From Patescibacteria group bacterium (lineage in GTDB: Bacteria; Patescibacteriota; Patescibacteriia; JACQRZ01), in contig JBBTRI010000003.1 of assembly GCA_038065255.1 (NCBI GenBank), positions 7,048 through 60,670 of the forward strand: 53,623 nucleotides of DNA. Direction: 5' to 3'. Positions 24,201-31,560 of the stretch are shown in pieces. The translations under genes were made by a program, and so were the position numbers. Position 1 is the first letter of the stretch, and each line of letters starts with the position of its first letter. The notes under the pieces are model-generated. The model worked only from the letters and a program-made list of their open reading frames with translations. It searched no databases and was not told the origin of the DNA.

Positions 24201-26897
24201 CGCGATGCATGGTATGGCCTCAAGAGGCTTGCTCTTGGAACCGACCAGTCAAAAGTGAGCCTTACCTCAACTAAAAAGAAATCACTTTCTCAAGTGCAGG
24301 CAATTTCTTTGGACATCGATCAAGGGCTTATGGGTACACTTAGTTCATCATTGGAAAAACAGCTCGCAGCAGAATCGAAAAAATTGTTAGCTGCAAAAGT
24401 AAAACGCGCAACCCCTCAACAGCTTGTAAAATTATCTGCCGCAATCAAGCTCGTTGTTCAATCAGGATTGCAAAAAATAGAACTCTATTCCTTTGATGGT
24501 GCTCGGTTGGGGGATGTGACTGGAGCAACGGATTTCAGTAGCGTCTTGGTTGTCAAAAAAAGTTTGGGCGGACGCATTATTGAAATCATAGCTCCCCAAC
24601 AGATAGCGCCCGGTGCAGTTGCGGAAACAATCAGTAAGAGCGATATATTTTTTGCAAGCAATCTTCGAGAACGGAGCAATGAGCAAATAACAACCATTCA
24701 AAAAGAATTCAATAAACTTGCCCAAAAAGCATATGCTGAAGGATTGATTGCATTGCGTAAGCGGTACGCTAAAGAAATTGCTCTTTCCTCGGATGTTGAT
24801 GATGCGTTGCAAAAGACCATCATTCAGCGCCTCAAAGATCCGAGTGTTCAAAAGCAGCTCATTGATCTTGCGCGAAGCACCGTAGTGCAACAAGTGGTGA
24901 CAGGCGCAGCGGCAGAAGCTGTGCAAGACGAGGAACCGGTTGTTCCCGGCCAACAACCCACCCTCTCTCAACTTCTCCATACCCCTGATAGTATTACCAT
25001 TGCGCCGCTTAATCAGGGTCAGGCAGAGAAGCTTCTTAAGCAAGAACTTGTTGTTCCCGGTTTTCCCGGAGCAAAACCGCTACCGAATCAAATTAAAGAA
25101 GTGAGCGTTCTGGATGAGAATAGTAACGGTCTTATCAAACTACCTTCACCCATGAAGCTGACCATGTGCTGGGATGATACCATTCTGAATGCGATGAATA
25201 TTTCTATTGATCCGATGAATCCCTCGAGAAGTATGTGTATTGCCCACTTTGACCCCTTAACAGGAACGGGAACATGTGAGAAGGCCGTCTTTGATATGGC
25301 AGCAAAATGTGCGACAACAGAAGTAGACAGCGTTTCAATTTTTGCACTTTTCGGTAAAAGCGGTACTGCAAAACAGGAAGAATCTCTCGATCAAAAACCG
25401 CAAGTGGATATCACTGTCATGCCGTCTGTCCGCTTGCGTCTCGTAGAGTCTCTTATTGATAGCGACGATTTGGGTATTCACCAGCAAGAAGAAGCGGTAA
25501 ACCCTTCTGAGCTGGCGGGCAATATTTATATTGCACCATCAACACAGTTATCGCTCTGTATTTCACCTAATGCGTTTCTGAAAAAAGTAAAAGGAATCAA
25601 TGTTTCCATCGGGTCAAAAACATATCCACTGGCGTATGAACAATCGCGTTTGTGTTTTTCAGGAAAACTGACCGTGCCGAGCGATCAGGGTGCAAAAAAA
25701 GTACAGATGCGAATTGTATATATCGATGATCAAGTGCAGATCATTACACTTAATACTGTTGTTACAAATAAACTTCAAGCAATTATCCTTAATCAAATAG
25801 CATTGCCCGTGAGCGAAGTTTCAAAAATCATTGCAGCAGTAAATGAACAAGTCAAAGAAACGGTTGAAGTGGCGCAGTCGGCGCTTCAAACGACAGCTGT
25901 AGCCGCCGCTCCGGTTGTTGCCGTAGCAAATCCGGCTGTTTTGACAAACACAGTCAATTGGTACCACTATCTTAATCACCTCTTTTCATGGCTATTTTCA
26001 ATACTCGGTTTCCGTAAGCGCCGAAAGCCATGGGGAGTGGTGTATGATGCCGCAGCAAAAGAACCGATTGACCTTGCAGTCGTCCGCCTGTTCGATAAAA
26101 AAACCAATAAACTTGTGGAAACGCAAGTCACGGATAAGCATGGGCGTTTTAGTTTTCTTACAACACCGGGCACGTATTCGCTTTCCATTGCAAAACCGCC
26201 CTATACATTTCCATCAACCATTGTTACCAAAACGGTTGATGGCGAATATGCAAATATCTATCGCCAACAGGATATTACCATCTCCAACCCCGACCAAGTG
26301 ATGAGTATGAGTATTCCGCTCGATCCGCCAAGCCGCGAACGAGTCAAGGGGCTAACACCCGTTCAACAAGTCAATCAGTTTTTGAAACAGCATTCGTCCG
26401 GATCGCTTATTGTTGGACTTGTGATAAGCGCAGCGCTTGCATTTTACACGCCGGGCGTAGTGAATGGGACGCTTTTTGTACTGAACGGCATCTATGTGTT
26501 TTTTCAGCTCACGATTATGGGCCGTACAGAAAAACCATGGGGTATTGTATTTAGTGCAGCAACACTTGAACCGGTACCGCTTGCGGCGATTAGCATTATC
26601 GATGCAAAAGAAAATAAAGTATTACGTACGCGACTTACTGATTATTACGGACGTTTCAATTTTCTTACGCCACCCGGCATGTACTCCGTTCTTGTGTCAA
26701 AAGATGCCTATCAATTCCCCATTCCCGAATCAATGAATATTCCAAAATACCACCATATCTATCGTGGCGGGACAATGCGAATTAAGAAAGAAAAGGGATA
26801 TATAAAAATTAATGTTCCTCTTATACCCAAAAGCAGCTCATCTGCATCACCAAAAAAATCACCCCCTTCATCAACGCCGCAATCCGCAGCAGCTTGA
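21234..26897 (+). CDS. Giant PKD-repeat surface protein with carboxypeptidase-regulatory-like domains
   Basis: 1,887 aa. Signal peptide to about residue 25 (ALAGRFASA). Order: SDHT module (26-190: SIPSDHTITFKTPSTISNGT), FnIII (~195-289), Ser/Thr/Gly linker (290-365), five PKD-like domains (~370-810: e.g. AWDFGDGATG and VWDFGDGATGKD), a short coiled coil (811-846) and a Pro-rich linker. A long unassigned region with several cysteines ends in VDSVSIFALFG (~1375). After TM 1 (~1576-1595) and RKRRK come a CarboxypepD_reg-like domain (1599-1690: KPWGVVYDAAAKEPIDLA; HGRFSFLTTPGTYSL), a TM hairpin (1723-1763) and a second such domain (1767-1860: YGRFNFLTPPGMYSVLVS). Probably an envelope-spanning structural protein or adhesin. 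Confidence 0.8.
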   Translation: MRMLKIAGFFLVLGSLALAGRFASAAELINVTYTLQPSTASIPSDHTITFKTPSTISNGTLTLYLRNVVAATGMDALVVGDIDLSHGATLASQTDYTLAAAAGNNQWGVAINTTTKTIQFTYPTGGATQIAAQEYVMVKIGKNATGGNSNNQMVNSSNIATRTFSIVAQPTGGAAAHVGIGYARGGALSYATSSFPPKNVSATAGSSSQVSIAWDVVTGASGYNVYRSSSTDGTYTRIGSDPSVSSGTTTGYSDTALTASTTYFYRVTAIIASVETGQSSTSSATTQAAVTGGTPSVGGITGGSTGASSSGATSSGTGTASSTGTSGTGTSTSGTTSTATTGTQSTQTASTAPAPAAQQPAASPPPPPAELSATASGEVTNLSVKFSCTGSGGASPYSSHVWSFGDKSTGTGIVVTHIYAAPGSYTSTCTLKDSTGKSVSGSVTVQPVQELSVTATAKTTNLLASFTCSASGGTTSYVSYAWDFGDGATGTESSTTHNYKSAGSYSALCTVKDSVGKTASGSVPVQASELLSASATASGIELDASFICTAGGGNPPYAFVWDFGDGATGKDATVKHTYTKAGLYSALCTVADAKANKTTASAKVGIVEPLSFLDAGIKLSGDAGTPLVRAIADYPVEGKGLDIYGSCTSKGGVAPYSYLWNFGDTSSSTVNNPIHTYRDEGKLYTKEASCTISDARGKSITSPIFTITLKELLRVKAAVIPPKDRTTITTDLPASLSCAASGGVTPYTYSWKAVQLDETGRQIKELSGMASSASQEYLFSEAGTYSITCTVQDKDKRQSSNTATIGVAKVELAQELKQSVEEVKKEIDTAVNTAAAKAIDEIKAAAPPPAPPVKSGNQISETVTPVSGGTSGGSSAVAGSAQGPQPAAPAAYQAQSSLFVGTSSGSTPEIAPIVPAPPAGASEAAPNVSQNSVRLTISTSAPVTGSLCQQVAIKNAEHAPEMFVWFCPSADRQTQSQPLGLFDHIKLAARDAWYGLKRLALGTDQSKVSLTSTKKKSLSQVQAISLDIDQGLMGTLSSSLEKQLAAESKKLLAAKVKRATPQQLVKLSAAIKLVVQSGLQKIELYSFDGARLGDVTGATDFSSVLVVKKSLGGRIIEIIAPQQIAPGAVAETISKSDIFFASNLRERSNEQITTIQKEFNKLAQKAYAEGLIALRKRYAKEIALSSDVDDALQKTIIQRLKDPSVQKQLIDLARSTVVQQVVTGAAAEAVQDEEPVVPGQQPTLSQLLHTPDSITIAPLNQGQAEKLLKQELVVPGFPGAKPLPNQIKEVSVLDENSNGLIKLPSPMKLTMCWDDTILNAMNISIDPMNPSRSMCIAHFDPLTGTGTCEKAVFDMAAKCATTEVDSVSIFALFGKSGTAKQEESLDQKPQVDITVMPSVRLRLVESLIDSDDLGIHQQEEAVNPSELAGNIYIAPSTQLSLCISPNAFLKKVKGINVSIGSKTYPLAYEQSRLCFSGKLTVPSDQGAKKVQMRIVYIDDQVQIITLNTVVTNKLQAIILNQIALPVSEVSKIIAAVNEQVKETVEVAQSALQTTAVAAAPVVAVANPAVLTNTVNWYHYLNHLFSWLFSILGFRKRRKPWGVVYDAAAKEPIDLAVVRLFDKKTNKLVETQVTDKHGRFSFLTTPGTYSLSIAKPPYTFPSTIVTKTVDGEYANIYRQQDITISNPDQVMSMSIPLDPPSRERVKGLTPVQQVNQFLKQHSSGSLIVGLVISAALAFYTPGVVNGTLFVLNGIYVFFQLTIMGRTEKPWGIVFSAATLEPVPLAAISIIDAKENKVLRTRLTDYYGRFNFLTPPGMYSVLVSKDAYQFPIPESMNIPKYHHIYRGGTMRIKKEKGYIKINVPLIPKSSSSASPKKSPPSSTPQSAAA

Positions 26898-26922
26898 CGT
26901 TACAAAACCACTGTTGTATAAT
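26894..26922 (+). promoter_or_regulatory. Promoter of nusA
   Basis: -35 TTGACG (26894-26899), 17-bp spacer, -10 TATAAT (26917-26922). The -35 contains the TGA stop (26895-26897) of the giant surface gene. The predicted start is near 26929. Confidence 0.8.
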
Positions 26923-26931
26923 TACAATATT

Positions 26932-26957
26932 AAGGATGGTTATACTATCCTTTTTTG
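26932..26957 (+). terminator. Hairpin-U tract just inside the nusA transcript
   Basis: AAGGAT (26932-26937), 9-nt loop, ATCCTT (26947-26952), running into TTTTTT. It lies downstream of the nusA promoter, so every nusA transcript should cross it: either the terminator of the upstream gene overlapping the new promoter, or an attenuator. Confidence 0.65.
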
Positions 26958-26981
26958 TTTTATTACTTTTTATTTTTTATT

Positions 26982-28178
26982 ATGAATAACCCAATAGCTT
27001 CGGCAATCAAAGAAATCTGTGATAAGAGGGGCTTGCCCCAGGAAGATGTCATTGAAGCGGTAGAGTCCATGCTTGCGTCTGCGTACCGCAAAGATTTTGC
27101 AGAACCCCTGCAAAATGTCAAAGTAGAATTCGACATCAAAAACGGCGAATGGAATATCTATGATGTGAAAACGGTCGTTGAAGATCCGACCGAAGAAGAG
27201 CTAAATCCCCAGCCAATCGAAAAAGATGAAGCACCCCAGGAACCTGCGGAAGGTGAAGAGCTAAAGCCTCGTTTTAATCCAAAAACAGATATTGGCATTA
27301 CATCTGCTCGAGAGTCGTTGAAGTCGGATGCCGAGATAGGAGATGAAATCAAAACAAAACTCGAAACATCAGCCGAGTTTGGCCGTATGGCGGCACAAAC
27401 GGCAAAGCAGGTGCTCATTCAAAAAATTCTAGAATCTGAGAGAAGTAATTTATTTCAAAGTTTTAAAGATAAGGAAGGCACTATTATTATTGGTACGGTG
27501 CAGCGAAAAGAGGAGCATAGAGTCCTTGTGGATATGGGGAAGGTTACTGCTATCTTGCCGAATGTGGAGCAAAATCCTCGTGAGCGATATTATCAAGGAG
27601 ATCGTATTAAGGTGTATGTTGTATCCGTAGAAAAAACCTCAAAAGGTCCTGAAATTATTCTTTCTCGCACCCATCCAGGCATGGTACGGTCGGTGTTTGA
27701 ATCGGAAATACCGGAGATTAGCAATGGAGCAATTGAAATCAAGGGCATTAGCCGTGAGGCAGGGCAGCGATCAAAGGTGGCTGTGCATTCTCATCAAGAA
27801 ACTATCGATCCAATCGGCTCATGCATTGGCCAGAGAGGCAGCCGCATTCAGACGATCATCTCGGAACTCGGCGGCGAGAAAGTAGATGTCATTCTCTATG
27901 ATGAAGACCCTTCGCTCTATATTTCCAACGCGCTTTCACCAGCAAAAGTATCATCCATTACCCTTAATGAAGCAGGAAATGTTGCTCGCGTATTGGTAAA
28001 AGATGACCAGCTTTCACTTGCAATTGGCAAGGGCGGACAGAATGTTCGCTTGGCATCGCAGTTGACCGGTTGGAATATTGAAGTGAGAGGAGAGACGGAT
28101 CGGGGAGAAGTTATTGAGTCAGAAGAGAGCGCACCTCAGGCAGAAGAGCAAATACCGGAAGAATCCAACAAAGAATAA
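26982..28178 (+). CDS. nusA: Transcription elongation/termination factor NusA
   Basis: 398 aa from the ATG at 26982 (an in-frame start at 26955 lies in the leader hairpin). NusA binds RNA polymerase and modulates pausing, termination and antitermination with NusB, which is also in the window. The N-terminal domain (to ~155) holds an acidic insertion (EEELNPQPIEKDEAPQEPAE). The S1 domain follows (~170-235: TIIIGTVQRKEEHRVLVDMG), then KH1 (GSCIGQRGSRIQTIISELGG) and KH2 (LAIGKGGQNVRLASQLTGW). The C-terminus is an acidic tail. It lies 16 bp upstream of hppA. Confidence 0.95.
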   Translation: MNNPIASAIKEICDKRGLPQEDVIEAVESMLASAYRKDFAEPLQNVKVEFDIKNGEWNIYDVKTVVEDPTEEELNPQPIEKDEAPQEPAEGEELKPRFNPKTDIGITSARESLKSDAEIGDEIKTKLETSAEFGRMAAQTAKQVLIQKILESERSNLFQSFKDKEGTIIIGTVQRKEEHRVLVDMGKVTAILPNVEQNPRERYYQGDRIKVYVVSVEKTSKGPEIILSRTHPGMVRSVFESEIPEISNGAIEIKGISREAGQRSKVAVHSHQETIDPIGSCIGQRGSRIQTIISELGGEKVDVILYDEDPSLYISNALSPAKVSSITLNEAGNVARVLVKDDQLSLAIGKGGQNVRLASQLTGWNIEVRGETDRGEVIESEESAPQAEEQIPEESNKE

Positions 28179-28194
28179 TTCATAAAAATTACAT

Positions 28195-30183
28195 ATGCAA
28201 CAAGCATTATATTTTTCAATTGGCATGGGTGTCCTTGCCATTGTTTATGGAGCATTTCTCATTTCATGGGTGTTAAAACGTCCGGCAGGAGATGAAAAAA
28301 TGCAATCAATTGCTCGCGCCATTCAGCAGGGCGCTTCAGCTTATTTAAATCGGCAATACCGTACTATTGCCATTGTAGCATGTATTGTTGGCCTTTTGTT
28401 ATGGTTTACACTTGGCTCTACGCTTGCTATTGGTTTTTTGGTTGGGGCGTTGTTGTCTGGTGCCGCAGGATATATCGGCATGACTATTTCTGTACAGGCG
28501 AATGTCCGCACGGCAGAAGCTGCCAAAAAAGGTTTGGCTGCAGCACTTGATGTAGCTGTCAAAGGGGGCATGGTAACAGGAATGCTTGTTGCAGGCTTGG
28601 GACTTATTGGTGTTGCGGCATTCTATGCTGTAACAAAAGATATTAGTGCGCTTATCGGGCTTGGTTTTGGTGGCAGTCTTATCTCGGTCTTCGCTCGCTT
28701 AGGCGGAGGTATTTTTACCAAGGCCGCTGATGTGGGAGCTGATCTTGTCGGTAAAGTAGAAGCCGGCATTCCAGAAGACGATCCACGAAACCCGGCAGTG
28801 ATTGCTGATAACGTCGGTGATAACGTCGGCGACTGCGCGGGTATGGCAGCTGATTTGTTTGAAACCTATGCCGTGACTGCTGTTGCGACTATGCTATTAG
28901 GCTCGTATATTTTTTATCGGTTTGATAACGCAATTGTATTTCCGCTTGTTATTGGCGGTATAGCAATTATTGCTTCGTTCGTCGGCAGTTTTTTTATCAA
29001 ACTTGGATCGTCAAAGAATATTATGGGAGCCCTCTACAAGGGCTTGATTGTGACCGGATTACTCGCAGCAGTGCTGCTGTATCCCGTAACACTCAAACTT
29101 CTTGAAGGGAATGGCATTTATTCACCGCTGAATATTTATTTCTGCGCACTGATTGGACTTGTTGTTACCGGGCTTTTTGTCGCGATCACCGAATATTATA
29201 CATCACAAAGCTTTGCCCCGGTCAAACTGATTGCACAAAGCTCTCAAGCAGGGCATGCAACAAATATTATTGCCGGACTTGCAGTTTCCATGAAAGCGAC
29301 TGCTGCACCGGTTATTGTGATATGTGTAGCAATCTATGCGGCATTTACACTTGGAGGGCTTTACGGTATTGCTATTGCGGCAATGGCGATGCTTTCCATG
29401 GCAGGTATTATTGTAGCAATTGATTCGTATGGTCCAATCACCGATAATGCAGGCGGTATTGCCGAAATGGCCGGCTTACCAAAAGAGGTGCGTGAAGTTA
29501 CCGATCCGCTTGATGCTGTAGGCAATACAACGAAGGCGGTTACTAAGGGGTATGCGATCGGATCAGCTGCTCTGGCAGCACTTGTGCTTTTTGCTGATTA
29601 TACGCATAGTCTTGGCGGGGCTACACAATTCTTGATTGACGATCATAGGGTGCTTATCGGTTTATTTATCGGAGGTTTGCTGCCCTATTATTTTGCAGCG
29701 CTTTCAATGGAAGCAGTAGGTGCTGCAGCTCAAAAAGTAGTGGAAGAGGTGCGCCGGCAATTCCGCACGATCAAAGGAATTATGGAAGGCACTGCTTTGC
29801 CGGACTACAGCCGCGCCGTAGATATCGTCACAAAAACGGCATTACAGAAAATGATCGCACCCGCACTTATTCCCATACTCGCACCATTGGCTGTATGGTT
29901 TCTTATTGGCGCCGAGGGGCTTGGAGGCATGCTGGTGGGCTCAATCGTAACAGGAGTATTTGTTGCTCTTTCTATGACATCGGGTGGGGGTGCATGGGAC
30001 AATGCAAAAAAATATATTGAAGATGGCGCCTATGGCGGCAAAGGTTCCTTTGCTCATCAGGCAGCTGTTACCGGCGATACTGTTGGTGACCCCTATAAGG
30101 ACACGGCTGGCCCGGCAATTAACCCAATGATTAAGATACTTAATATTGTCGCCTTGCTTATTGTCATGTTTACGACGAAATAG
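28195..30183 (+). CDS. hppA: Membrane-bound proton-translocating pyrophosphatase, K+-independent type
   Basis: 662 aa, about 15 TM helices. The enzyme uses pyrophosphate hydrolysis to pump H+ across the membrane. Substrate-site motifs are present: [39 protein letters not shown], and near the end [14 protein letters not shown] with [18 protein letters not shown]. The K+-selectivity segment reads [16 protein letters not shown]: Lys and Thr occupy the positions that distinguish the K+-independent family (the K+-dependent family has Ala there). It is 16 bp after nusA and has no promoter of its own in view. In a small fermentative cell this would recover energy from biosynthetic pyrophosphate (inference). 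Confidence 0.95.
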   Translation: MQQALYFSIGMGVLAIVYGAFLISWVLKRPAGDEKMQSIARAIQQGASAYLNRQYRTIAIVACIVGLLLWFTLGSTLAIGFLVGALLSGAAGYIGMTISVQANVRTAEAAKKGLAAALDVAVKGGMVTGMLVAGLGLIGVAAFYAVTKDISALIGLGFGGSLISVFARLGGGIFTKAADVGADLVGKVEAGIPEDDPRNPAVIADNVGDNVGDCAGMAADLFETYAVTAVATMLLGSYIFYRFDNAIVFPLVIGGIAIIASFVGSFFIKLGSSKNIMGALYKGLIVTGLLAAVLLYPVTLKLLEGNGIYSPLNIYFCALIGLVVTGLFVAITEYYTSQSFAPVKLIAQSSQAGHATNIIAGLAVSMKATAAPVIVICVAIYAAFTLGGLYGIAIAAMAMLSMAGIIVAIDSYGPITDNAGGIAEMAGLPKEVREVTDPLDAVGNTTKAVTKGYAIGSAALAALVLFADYTHSLGGATQFLIDDHRVLIGLFIGGLLPYYFAALSMEAVGAAAQKVVEEVRRQFRTIKGIMEGTALPDYSRAVDIVTKTALQKMIAPALIPILAPLAVWFLIGAEGLGGMLVGSIVTGVFVALSMTSGGGAWDNAKKYIEDGAYGGKGSFAHQAAVTGDTVGDPYKDTAGPAINPMIKILNIVALLIVMFTTK

Positions 30184-30185
30184 GC

Positions 30186-30212
30186 TTGACTTTGAGATTG
30201 GATTAGTATATC
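30186..30212 (+). promoter_or_regulatory. Weak candidate promoter of rpsA
   Basis: -35 TTGACT (30186-30191), -10 TATATC (30207-30212), spacer only 15 bp. Placed just after the hppA stop; it would give a leader of about 90 nt containing two hairpins. Confidence 0.35.
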
Positions 30213-30239
30213 GTAAGAGGAACTAACTTTTACTCGTTT

Positions 30240-30293
30240 TTTTCTTCTCTTTAACGAAGAAAAGAACTGCATGCGAAGAGTTCGCAGGCAGTT
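30240..30293 (+). promoter_or_regulatory. Structured rpsA 5' leader (two hairpins)
   Basis: Hairpin 1: TTTTCTTC (30240-30247) with GAAGAAAA (30256-30263), 8-nt loop. Hairpin 2: AACTGC-A-TGCGAA (30265-30277), loop GAG, TTCGCA-G-GCAGTT (30281-30293), 12 pairs with one A/G mismatch. Hairpin 2 ends 17 nt before the ATG at 30311. Ribosomal protein S1 is autoregulated through its leader in E. coli; a similar role here is an inference. Confidence 0.6.
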
Positions 30294-30310
30294 AATTTCA
30301 TTCATAATAT

Positions 30311-31537
30311 ATGGATATTCAACTTCCAGTACGGGACGTACAGGTTCAAACAGCAACTACAGCAACTAAAGAAGCAGGTGGTTTTAAAGAGCTTCTCGAG
30401 ACTCATAGTGCAAAACTCCCCAAAGAAGGCGATCTTGTCACAGGTACTGTTTTAAGTGTTGCCAAAAATGAGGTACTTGTAGATTTACAGGGCGTTGCAA
30501 CGGGTGTTGCACGCGGATTTGAACTTGTTGATGAATCGGGTGAGTATTCTTCACTCAGATCCGGTGACGAAGTATCGGCAACAGTCATTGATCTTGAAAA
30601 TGAAAAGGGGTTAATTGAATTATCATTTCGTTCAGCAGGACATAAGAAGGCATGGGATAAGCTTCGCGTGCTCATGGATGCTGGTACGATTACTCAAGTA
30701 AAAATTATTGAAGCAAATAAAGGAGGATTGCTCGTTGCATGCGGCAATGTATCAGGATTCATGCCTGTTTCGCAGCTTTCTCCAGAACATTATCCCCGCA
30801 TACAGGGTGGCGATAAAAATAAAATTCTTGATCGGCTTAAATCATATATCGGAGAGTTATTTGATGCAAAAATTATAGATGTAGGCGAAGAAGAAGATAA
30901 GCTCATTGTTTCAGAAAAAGCAGCATGGGAAGAACAGCAGAAAGATTTATTGGGAAGTTATAATGTTGGCGATGTTATCGAAGGAACAGTGTCGGTTATC
31001 ACAGAATTCGGCGCATTTGTGCAATTCGGTCAGGGACTGGAGGGGTTGATCCATATCTCAGAGCTTGCATGGCAGCGCATTGATGACCCGAGAGATATTG
31101 TGCACTCGGGACAAAAGATCAAAGCGCAGATTATTAAAATTGAACGATCAAAGATTTTTCTTTCCATGAAGCGCCTTATCGAAGATCCTTGGATGCGCGT
31201 AAAAGATCGCTATGCAATCGGCCAGAAAGTAATGGGTAAAGTTCTTAAAGTAAATCCATTCGGTTTATTTGTCGAGCTTGATCCGCAAATTCATGGACTC
31301 GCACATTCATCTGAACTCTCTGCAAAAGGCCCCGTTGACCCAATGAGTATTGCAAAGCCTGGTGATAATATAGAATTTACTATTATTTCAATCGATCCTC
31401 AGGAGCACCGCCTTGGGTTAAGTCTTAAGCCTGTACAGGAGAAGGTTGCCAAAAAAGAAGCATCCGAAATCGAACAAGCTGATCCCCAACCATCAGAGGC
31501 GGCACAGGAAGATGCTACAAGTGCTCCCGCTGAATAA
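30311..31537 (+). CDS. rpsA: Ribosomal protein S1-like (four S1 domains)
   Basis: 408 aa. S1 binds mRNA on the small subunit and helps initiation, mainly on structured or Shine-Dalgarno-poor messages, which fits the SD-poor genes here. Four S1 RNA-binding domains: ~38-105 (GDLVTGTVLSVAKNEVLVDL), ~120-200 (VKIIEANKGGLLVACGNVSG), ~212-285 (GDVIEGTVSVITEFGAFVQF; LEGLIHISELAW), ~295-370 (GQKVMGKVLKVNPFGLFVEL). An Ala/Glu-rich tail ends the protein. E. coli S1 has six domains; four is common in other lineages. The leader holds two strong hairpins. ftsH follows after 23 bp. Confidence 0.9.
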   Translation: MDIQLPVRDVQVQTATTATKEAGGFKELLETHSAKLPKEGDLVTGTVLSVAKNEVLVDLQGVATGVARGFELVDESGEYSSLRSGDEVSATVIDLENEKGLIELSFRSAGHKKAWDKLRVLMDAGTITQVKIIEANKGGLLVACGNVSGFMPVSQLSPEHYPRIQGGDKNKILDRLKSYIGELFDAKIIDVGEEEDKLIVSEKAAWEEQQKDLLGSYNVGDVIEGTVSVITEFGAFVQFGQGLEGLIHISELAWQRIDDPRDIVHSGQKIKAQIIKIERSKIFLSMKRLIEDPWMRVKDRYAIGQKVMGKVLKVNPFGLFVELDPQIHGLAHSSELSAKGPVDPMSIAKPGDNIEFTIISIDPQEHRLGLSLKPVQEKVAKKEASEIEQADPQPSEAAQEDATSAPAE

Positions 31538-31560
31538 TTTGGTAAAAAGGATTACGAGTT

